Below the pieces are notes generated by a model, which did not search any database, was not told the origin of the DNA, and saw only the letters and a program-made list of their open reading frames with translations. Position numbers and translations under genes: made by a program. Positions 1 to 4,757 of a DNA stretch of 6,593 nucleotides are shown here, piece after piece. Positions within the stretch are counted from its first letter, which is position 1, and every line of letters starts with the position of its first letter. Source of the stretch: an uncultured Alphaproteobacteria bacterium (GTDB taxonomy: Bacteria > Pseudomonadota > Alphaproteobacteria > Micavibrionales > Micavibrionaceae); assembly GCA_937124505.1 (NCBI GenBank), contig CAKZKV010000053.1, forward strand, positions 1 to 6,593. Reading direction: 5' to 3'.

Positions 1-1
1 T

Positions 2-493
2 GCTGAACAGACAAACCTGCTGGCCCTGAATGCGACGATCGAAGCGGCCCGCGCCGGAGACGCAGGGAAAGGCTTTGCCGTTGTGGCAAGCGAAGTGCAG
101 GAACTGGCCGGACAAACGGCCAAGGCAACGGAAGAAATTGGCGGTCAAATCCAGAGCATTCAGGACGCCACGAAAAAAGCCATGACGGCATTTTCCGAAA
201 TCGGCGGGGTCGTAAAAGAAATCAACGAATCCGCAACCATTGTTGCCGCAGCGGTGGAAGAACAGAACGCCGCGTCCCGCGAAATTGCTTCTAATGCAGA
301 AAAAGCCTCTGAAGGTACATCTCAGGTGGCTGTGAACGTGAATGAAATGGGCGAAAGCATCACGCAGGTTGATGATGCCTCCAAACAGGTCGGTACGATT
401 ACCAATCAACTGGCGAATTATTCAGCGGAAAAAGTGCAGGGCTTATTGCAAAGCATGAGCAAGTTTATGGAAGAACTGCGAAAAATCGCATAG
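2..493 (+). CDS. Methyl-accepting chemotaxis protein, C-terminal signalling part (5' truncated by window edge)
   Basis: The frame is open from base 2 to the TAG at 491-493, giving 163 residues that begin mid-protein; the GTG at 83 is only an internal codon. The first 35 residues contain the MCP hairpin tip that contacts CheA and Che[20 protein letters not shown], followed by [17 protein letters not shown], near-identical to the family consensus. The remainder is the descending arm of the four-helix cytoplasmic bundle, rich in Ala, Glu and Gln (for example [11 protein letters not shown]), where receptors carry their second set of methylation sites. The protein ends in ...FMEELRKIA with no NWETF-type CheR/CheB tether. 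The sensor, membrane and HAMP parts lie upstream of the window, so the ligand is unknown. Family assignment is very secure. No obvious terminator follows the stop; the next promoter starts about 15 bases downstream. Confidence 0.96.
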   Translation, partial: AEQTNLLALNATIEAARAGDAGKGFAVVASEVQELAGQTAKATEEIGGQIQSIQDATKKAMTAFSEIGGVVKEINESATIVAAAVEEQNAASREIASNAEKASEGTSQVAVNVNEMGESITQVDDASKQVGTITNQLANYSAEKVQGLLQSMSKFMEELRKIA

Positions 494-508
494 CATGATT
501 TATAAAGT

Positions 509-537
509 TTGACAGCGCAGCTTAAACCTGTCATACA
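509..537 (+). promoter_or_regulatory. Putative sigma-70 promoter for the cold-shock operon
   Basis: A perfect TTGACA (-35) at 509-514 is followed after 17 bases by CATACA at 532-537, which matches TATAAT at three of six positions. Transcription would start near 544, leaving a leader of about 175 nt before the cold-shock gene. The 8-mer AGTTTGAC occurs at 506-513 and again at 546-553, 40 bases apart, so a second promoter or a regulator site is possible. Position, exact -35 and spacing support the call; the weak -10 keeps it tentative. Confidence 0.5.
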
Positions 538-543
538 TCCAGT

Positions 544-721
544 ACAGTTTGACGAATGTTGTCTATTAAGACACGAACTTACAGAAAAGAGTATCCGCCA
601 TTTATTGGATACGTGAATGTCAAAGCCTCACTTTTTTTCCGACAAGTTCACATTTTGAAAAGCCGCGCTCTGGCATGATGCCTTTGCGCATGAAAACCAT
701 ATTTGAACAAAAGGAAAAAAT
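544..721 (+). promoter_or_regulatory. Long structured 5' leader of the cold-shock gene
   Basis: About 175 noncoding bases lie between the proposed start of transcription and the cold-shock ATG. Visible hairpins are TGTCT/AGACA (560-573), a perfect 6-bp stem GTATCC/GGATAC with 10-base loop (591-612), GTGA/TCAC (613-631) followed by seven T (632-638), and GCGC/GCGC (665-689) enclosing GGC/GCC just upstream of the ribosome site. The stretch at 575-585 matches the E. coli cold box TGACGTACAGA at 8 of 11 positions by eye. Long leaders that refold with temperature are known for cspA-type mRNAs; that this one does so is inference. The Shine-Dalgarno is AAAAGGAAAA at about 709-718, close to the ATG at 722. 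Confidence 0.45.
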
Positions 722-940
722 ATGACAACGACTACGGGAACCGTAAAATGGTTCAACGATCAAAAGGGCTTCGGCTTTATTCAACCCAATAACGGCGGCA
801 GCGATGTTTTCGTTCATATCAGCGCCGTTGAACGTGCCGGTATGCGGACGCTGAAAGAAGGACAAGTCATCTCCTTTGATCTTCAACGTGACCCGAAAAA
901 GGGCAAAGACAGTGCTGCCAATCTCAAGGAGGCTGCATAG
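722..940 (+). CDS. CspA-family cold-shock protein
   Basis: A 72-residue single cold-shock domain (OB fold) that binds single-stranded RNA and DNA and acts as an RNA chaperone in the cytoplasm. It starts [20 protein letters not shown]: the GTVKWF strand precedes RNP1 (KGFGFI, residues 15-20), and RNP2 (VFVHI, residues 29-33) follows. SAVERAG and [11 protein letters not shown] complete the barrel. Length and motifs are normal for the family. The C-terminal part is slightly divergent ([15 protein letters not shown] instead of the usual GPQAANV ending). The ATG has an AAGGA-type ribosome site and is preceded by a long leader. Twelve bases separate its stop from the next gene, implying co-transcription. 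Whether it is cold-induced cannot be read directly; the leader and the helicase further downstream suggest so. Confidence 0.96.
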   Translation: MTTTTGTVKWFNDQKGFGFIQPNNGGSDVFVHISAVERAGMRTLKEGQVISFDLQRDPKKGKDSAANLKEAA

Positions 941-952
941 GACAAGGATCAA

Positions 953-1507
953 ATGTCCGTGCCGCAGGCCATCCCGCCAATCCGCATCGTCATTGTCGAT
1001 AACGATTTTGCTGAAACGGGGACCATCAAAACCTGGCTGGAAAAGGATATGCGTGTGCCCTGGCGCATGACACATTGTGTAAGTGTCGAAGAAGCATGTC
1101 CGCGTATCAACAAAGCCGATCTTGTGATCCTCAAACCGGAGATGCAGGGGCTGTCTTCGCCTAAAGAAGTATTCAAACACATAGATAAGATGGTCTTTGA
1201 AGTGCCGATTATCGTGTTGACCTCTGAAGGAGATGAGCGCGGTCTGTCCACTTACGTGATGGAACAGGGCGCGGCGGATACGCTTATTCGCGGGTATTTT
1301 GCTCGGCTGGTTGATGCGATCGAATTCGCCCTGATCCGCCAGAAGATCAAAATCGATGTCAGGAAAGCGAACGACAAAACACTGCTGGATTCCGAAGACA
1401 AAGGCGCGGCGGATTTAAAAACCAGTCAGGATGACGCACTTGCCGGTGATGAACGGCACAGACAGATCCTGCGGATGTTTAGCGGTGATTATGCCGTTGA
1501 CCATTAG
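953..1507 (+). CDS. Degenerate (pseudo-)receiver domain protein
   Basis: A 184-residue cytoplasmic protein. Residues 10-120 read as a CheY-like receiver: IRIVIVDND for beta-1, ADLVILKPEMQG for beta-3, VPIIVLTSEGDE for beta-4 with Thr90 kept, and EQGAADTLIRGYF for the last turn. Key residues are changed. The acidic pair is D16-N17 instead of two acids, the phosphoacceptor Asp is Lys61, and the conserved Lys of the usual YLxKPF is Arg113 with Pro replaced by Gly. Phosphorylation by a normal histidine kinase is therefore unlikely. No DNA-binding domain follows; residues 125-184 are a charged linker and a short tail containing HRQILRMFSGDY. The start has AAGGA at 944-948. It lies 12 bases after the cold-shock gene, so an operon role with Csp and the helicase is inferred. 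The fold call is fairly safe; the function is unknown. Confidence 0.8.
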   Translation: MSVPQAIPPIRIVIVDNDFAETGTIKTWLEKDMRVPWRMTHCVSVEEACPRINKADLVILKPEMQGLSSPKEVFKHIDKMVFEVPIIVLTSEGDERGLSTYVMEQGAADTLIRGYFARLVDAIEFALIRQKIKIDVRKANDKTLLDSEDKGAADLKTSQDDALAGDERHRQILRMFSGDYAVDH

Positions 1508-1526
1508 GACAAGCCCAAAACATAAA
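1497..1526 (+). promoter_or_regulatory. Possible internal promoter before the small ORF and helicase
   Basis: TTGACC (1497-1502, five of six to the -35 consensus) and CATAAA (1521-1526, four of six to the -10) are separated by 18 bases and overlap the end of the receiver gene. This would start transcription near 1533, just before the 48-codon gene. The match could be chance, since the -35 lies in coding sequence. Confidence 0.3.
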
Positions 1527-1545
1527 TTTTAGAAAGACAACAATT

Positions 1546-1692
1546 ATGAAGAAAACAACCTTCTCGCCGAAGCCTGTCCAGGCTGGCGACTACGGGAAAG
1601 TAATCCCGCATACACCAAAAACCAATGATAAGCCGAAAAACACTAATACTGATGGTCGCAAGACCCTCGCTCTTTGGAGTTCCGGCACTTAA
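1546..1692 (+). CDS. Small basic protein of unknown function (48 aa)
   Basis: ATG at 1546 opens 48 codons ending in TAA at 1690-1692. The peptide starts MKKTTFSPKPVQAGDYGKV and ends in KTLALWSSGT; it is rich in Lys, Thr, Pro and Asn, has no hydrophobic segment, and looks largely disordered with a short C-terminal LALW motif. I do not recognise it. Support for a real gene: it fills most of the gap between the receiver and helicase genes, a purine-rich AGAAAG (1531-1536) lies upstream as before the helicase, and its stop is 20 bases before the helicase ATG. By position it could be an RNA-binding or helicase-associated peptide of the cold-shock operon, but that is only inference. The weak Shine-Dalgarno and short length leave real doubt. 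Confidence 0.55.
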   Translation: MKKTTFSPKPVQAGDYGKVIPHTPKTNDKPKNTNTDGRKTLALWSSGT

Positions 1693-1712
1693 ATCATACA
1701 GAAAGAATTAAA

Positions 1713-2957
1713 ATGAAAAACTTTGAAGGCTTTGGCCTGAACCCAGCGCTGGGTAAATCCTTGGCGCACATGAAATATACAACACCAACACCTATTCAGG
1801 CACAGGCAATTCCGCTTGCTTTGGACGGCCATGATATTATGGGCACAGCCCAGACCGGCACGGGCAAGACGGCGGCTTTTGCTATTCCACTCCTGGAAAA
1901 ATTGCTAACCGATCCGCGCGGCTCTGCTCTTGTGCTGACACCAACGCGGGAACTCGGCAAACAGATCATGGACATCATGCATCAGCTTCTCGGCCCGAAA
2001 AGCCCGATCAAGACTGCTTTTATCATTGGCGGTGAACCGATGGGAAAACAGCTTAACCAGCTCAGTGCAAGACCGCGCCTGATCGTCGGCACGCCGGGGC
2101 GGATTAATGATCATCTGGAGCGCGGCAATATAATGCTGCACGACACGCATTTTCTCGTTCTGGATGAAACCGACCGCATGCTGGATATGGGCTTTAGCGT
2201 CCAGCTTGAAAAGATTTTCAAGTTTATGCCGAACAAGCGCCAGACCCTGATGTTCTCGGCTACATTGCCGAAAAATATCCTGAAACTTTCGGAGAAATAC
2301 CTCAGCAATCCAAAACGCGTATCTGTCGGCGAAACCAATGTCGTGGCCCAAAATATCAAGCAAGACGTGATCCGCATCGAGCAGGACAAGAAATACAATG
2401 AACTGGTTAGCCAGTTGCATGAACGTAACGGTTCTGTCATTGTCTTCATCAAAACCAAATACGGGGCAGACCGCATGGCGAACAACCTGCGCCGTGATGG
2501 ATTTACCTCGGAAGCCTTGCACGGTGACTTGCGCCAGAATAAGCGTGACAAGGTGATGCAGAACTTCCGTAAGATGAATTTCCGTGTCCTGATTGCCACA
2601 GATATTGCCGCGCGCGGCCTTGATGTGCCCCATATCGAACACGTCATTAATTATGACTTGCCGCAGGTAGCAGAAGATTTTATTCACCGCATGGGCCGGA
2701 CGGCACGGGCAGGCGCGGAAGGCTCTGCTATCAGCTTTGTCTCTAATCAGGACGGGCGCAAATGGCATGCGATTGAAAGGCTTCTAAATCCAAAAGCGGC
2801 TAATGATAAAGCCGCCAATGATGAAGGGGTTAATTTTCGCCCTGTCCGTAATAAAAACCGGAAACCAAACAGAGCGGGACCGGGCAAACCCAACAATCAG
2901 GCAAACCTTGGCAACAAGAAGCGCTTTTATCGCGGCAAAAAGAAAGCGGCCTTCTAA
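1713..2957 (+). CDS. DEAD-box ATP-dependent RNA helicase, RhlE-like
   Basis: A 414-residue ATP-dependent RNA unwinding enzyme, expected to remodel mRNA or ribosomal precursors. Motifs in order: Q motif (GFGLNP with TPTPIQ, residues 6-29), motif I AQTGTGKT (46-53), Ia PTREL (77-81), GG (106-107), Ib TPGR (127-130), II DETD (151-154), III SAT (182-184), IV VIVFIKTK (242-249), V ATDIAARGLD (295-304) and VI HRMGRTARAG (325-334). After about residue 360 comes a basic Lys/Asn/Arg tail ending KKRFYRGKKKAAF, typical of RNA-anchoring extensions. The ATG at 1713 is preferred over an in-frame TTG at 1674: it aligns with the family N-terminus, has AGAAAG upstream, and avoids overlap with the 48-codon gene. 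Motif II being DETD instead of DEAD is unusual. The downstream terminator ends the operon. Subfamily is less certain than family; a CsdA/DeaD-like cold-shock role is possible. Confidence 0.95.
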   Translation: MKNFEGFGLNPALGKSLAHMKYTTPTPIQAQAIPLALDGHDIMGTAQTGTGKTAAFAIPLLEKLLTDPRGSALVLTPTRELGKQIMDIMHQLLGPKSPIKTAFIIGGEPMGKQLNQLSARPRLIVGTPGRINDHLERGNIMLHDTHFLVLDETDRMLDMGFSVQLEKIFKFMPNKRQTLMFSATLPKNILKLSEKYLSNPKRVSVGETNVVAQNIKQDVIRIEQDKKYNELVSQLHERNGSVIVFIKTKYGADRMANNLRRDGFTSEALHGDLRQNKRDKVMQNFRKMNFRVLIATDIAARGLDVPHIEHVINYDLPQVAEDFIHRMGRTARAGAEGSAISFVSNQDGRKWHAIERLLNPKAANDKAANDEGVNFRPVRNKNRKPNRAGPGKPNNQANLGNKKRFYRGKKKAAF

Positions 2958-3023
2958 AATATACCCTCCGATTTCTGTGGCTGTAAACGGACAGCCCCGA
3001 ATGCAGAAAGCCGTAGATAAAAT

Positions 3024-3050
3024 AAAACCCGCTGTTTTCTGCGGGTTTTT
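3024..3050 (+). terminator. Rho-independent terminator after the helicase gene
   Basis: AAAACCCGC (3024-3032) pairs perfectly with GCGGGTTTT (3041-3049) across an 8-base loop, and the 3' arm runs into five T in a row (3046-3050). It lies 67 bases after the helicase stop. The A-rich 5' arm means it could also work for transcription arriving from the other side, but no minus-strand gene needs it here. Confidence 0.85.
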
Positions 3051-3129
3051 GAGATAATCACGAACGTATGCGAATGTGGATAAATAGTAAATTGGACGAG
3101 CCTCTATCGAAACGAGGCTTTAAGAATTT

Positions 3130-3154
3130 GAATTGATAGGTTAATCCTCAATTC
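3130..3154. repeat. Inverted repeat, possible recombinase core site
   Basis: GAATTGA (3130-3136) and TCAATTC (3148-3154) are exact reverse complements separated by 11 bases that themselves contain GG...CC. The palindrome sits 9 bases before the tandem AATGCCCCCAA repeats. It may be a recombinase core site, an operator for hsdM, or simply a hairpin; the sequence alone does not decide. Confidence 0.5.
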
Positions 3155-3163
3155 GATTTTCCC

Positions 3164-3186
3164 AATGCCCCCAATAATGCCCCCAA
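3164..3186. repeat. Tandem direct repeat AATGCCCCCAA x2
   Basis: Two copies of AATGCCCCCAA lie at 3164-3174 and 3176-3186, a 12-bp period that places them on nearly the same helix face. C-rich tandem 11- to 12-mers next to a palindrome resemble arm-type binding sites of tyrosine integrases at island ends. I recall similar TGCCCCC pairs near proteobacterial integrase genes but cannot verify that here. The repeat itself is certain; its role is inference. Confidence 0.6.
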
Positions 3187-3305
3187 AACAATATCTTAGA
3201 GGATTTTTTGTACGTTTCAGCCCGCCTTTATACGCGATTGTATTTTAACGTCTTTTTCTATAGTGTCAATTCAGGATACGCAATGACAGTCAAGATGAAA
3301 TTATT

Positions 3306-4757
3306 ATGTTTGAACAGACCTTTAAGAATATCGACGATGTGCTCTGGAAAGAGGCCGGGTGTACGACAGAGCTGGATTATACCGAGCAGACATCGTGGAT
3401 GCTGTTCCTGAAATATCTGGATGATCTGGAGCGGGAACGCGCCATCAAGGCCGATCTGGAGGGAAAAGCCTACGATTTTATCATTGATGAGCCACACCGC
3501 TGGTCGTCCTGGGCCGCGCCGAAGAAGAAAGACGGCACGTTTGACCATGATACGGCCCTGACCGGCGATGACCTGATTGATTACGTGAACCGCGACCTGT
3601 TCCCGTATTTACAGAGTTTCAAGCAACGCGCCCCCAATCCCGACACGATTGAATACAAAATCGGGGAAATCTTCAGCGAGATCAAAAACAAGTTCCAGAG
3701 CGGCTATTCCTTACGCGATGCGCTGGAATATATGGATGCGTTACAGTTCCGCTCGCAAAAGCAGAAACACGAGCTGTCGCACCTGTATGAGGCCAAAATC
3801 CGTAACATGGGGAATGCGGGCCGCAACGGCGGGGAATATTACACGCCGCGCCCGCTGATCCGCGCCATGATACAGGTGACAAAGCCCAAAATCGGCGAGC
3901 GTATTTATGACGGCGCGGTCGGATCGGCAGGCTTCCTGTGCGAAGCGCATGATTATTTGCGCCAAGGCGAACTGACCACCAGCCAGCTCAACACCCTCCA
4001 GACCAGGACGTTTTACGGCAAGGAAAAGAAAAGCCTCGCTTACGTTATCGCCATCATGAACATGATCCTGCATGGCATCGACGCGCCGAACATCATCCAC
4101 ACCAACACATTGTCCGAGAATATCAGCGATATACAGGACAAAGACCGCTTTGACGTGATCCTTGCCAATCCGCCCTTTGGCGGGAAAGAGCGCAAGGAAG
4201 TCCAGCAGAACTTCCCGATCAAGACCAGCGAAACCGCCTTCCTGTTCCTCCAGCATTTTGTAAAAAGCCTGAAGGCGGGCGGACGCGCCGCCGTGGTCAT
4301 CAAGAACACCTTCCTGTCCAACGGCGACAATGCCTCCCGTGCCTTGCGGAAGGAGCTGCTGGAAAACTGTAACCTGCATACGATCCTCGATTGCCCGCAA
4401 GGGACGTTCCTTGGCGCAGGCGTGAAAACGGTCGTGCTGTTTTTTGAAAAAGGCGCACCGACCCGTAAAATCTGGTATTACCAGCTCGATCCGGGCCGCA
4501 GCATGGGCAAAACCAATGCCCTGAATGATGATGACCTGAAAGAGTTTGTCACATTGCAGGACACATGCGCCGTGACAGAGAAATCATGGCTGCTGGATGT
4601 CGGTGATATTGACCCCGAGACATATGATCTGTCGGTCAAAAATCCTTTCAAACCCGAAGAAGACCCGATCCGCGAGCCGGAGGAGATTATAGAGGAAATG
4701 ATCGCCCTGGACGCCGAAAGCGCCGACATCCTCGAAGATATACGGGGGATGTTATGA
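3306..4757 (+). CDS. hsdM: Type I restriction-modification system methyltransferase subunit (N6-adenine)
   Basis: A 483-residue HsdM that transfers methyl from S-adenosylmethionine to adenine in the site chosen by HsdS, in an M2S complex (R2M2S2 with HsdR). Residues 1-150 are the helical HsdM N-terminal domain (TFKNIDDVLWK, YTEQTSWMLFLKYLDDLE). The methylase domain follows: GEYYTPRPL (176-184), the SAM-binding motif I as DGAVGSAGF (202-210), DRFDVILANPPFGG with catalytic NPPF at 288-291, and the later strands GGRAAVVI and GVKTVVLFFEKG. Motif I has Val where many relatives have Cys (DPACGTGGF style), within known variation. The ATG at 3306 is the first in-frame start after a stop at 3261 and matches the family N-terminus, yet no clear Shine-Dalgarno precedes it. 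The stop overlaps the hsdS start by four bases, implying translational coupling. Length is full and the frame intact. Confidence 0.96.
   Translation: MFEQTFKNIDDVLWKEAGCTTELDYTEQTSWMLFLKYLDDLERERAIKADLEGKAYDFIIDEPHRWSSWAAPKKKDGTFDHDTALTGDDLIDYVNRDLFPYLQSFKQRAPNPDTIEYKIGEIFSEIKNKFQSGYSLRDALEYMDALQFRSQKQKHELSHLYEAKIRNMGNAGRNGGEYYTPRPLIRAMIQVTKPKIGERIYDGAVGSAGFLCEAHDYLRQGELTTSQLNTLQTRTFYGKEKKSLAYVIAIMNMILHGIDAPNIIHTNTLSENISDIQDKDRFDVILANPPFGGKERKEVQQNFPIKTSETAFLFLQHFVKSLKAGGRAAVVIKNTFLSNGDNASRALRKELLENCNLHTILDCPQGTFLGAGVKTVVLFFEKGAPTRKIWYYQLDPGRSMGKTNALNDDDLKEFVTLQDTCAVTEKSWLLDVGDIDPETYDLSVKNPFKPEEDPIREPEEIIEEMIALDAESADILEDIRGML

Larger units (their letters stand above)
2958..3305 (+). other. 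Intergenic stretch between cold-shock block and restriction-modification locus
   Basis: No convincing gene is seen in these 348 bases. In order they hold an imperfect hairpin (TTTCTG 2972-2977 with CAGAAA 3004-3009, enclosing GGCTGT/ACAGCC at 2979-2996), the intrinsic terminator at 3024-3050, a hairpin AGCCTC/GAGGCT (3099-3104 and 3114-3119, 9-base loop), an inverted repeat (3130-3154), a tandem repeat (3164-3186), and an AT-rich run up to hsdM. Weak promoter-like hexamers (TTGTAC 3208-3213 with TATACG 3229-3234; TATAGT 3259-3264) lack correct spacing, so no hsdM promoter is called. Confidence 0.6.

Noticed and set aside
556..678. A 40-codon ATG frame inside the cold-shock leader
   Set aside because: There is no Shine-Dalgarno, the peptide is unremarkable, and it crosses the hairpins of the leader; a leader peptide cannot be excluded but is not supported.
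620..1180. Minus-strand frame of 186 codons over the cold-shock and receiver genes
   Set aside because: It lies opposite two well-supported genes, has no recognisable motif, and no promoter or ribosome site stands out; it is a shadow of the plus-strand coding pattern.
1674..1712. TTG start for the helicase giving 13 extra residues
   Set aside because: ATG 1713 fits the family N-terminus and spacing, and the extension overlaps the end of the 48-codon gene.
1905..2768. Minus-strand frame of 287 codons opposite the helicase
   Set aside because: The plus strand carries every DEAD-box motif in order, and the antisense peptide has no family features.
2803..3057. An 84-codon plus frame overlapping the helicase 3' end and the terminator
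   Set aside because: Most of it is the helicase tail in another frame, and it runs through the terminator stem, which argues against coding.
3060..3190. Possible tRNA or tRNA fragment as integration target
   Set aside because: No cloverleaf or T-arm GTTCGA-type motif could be assembled from the hairpins present.
3741..4400. Minus-strand frame of 219 codons opposite hsdM
   Set aside because: The plus strand encodes the methylase core with NPPF; the antisense frame is a by-product of codon bias.
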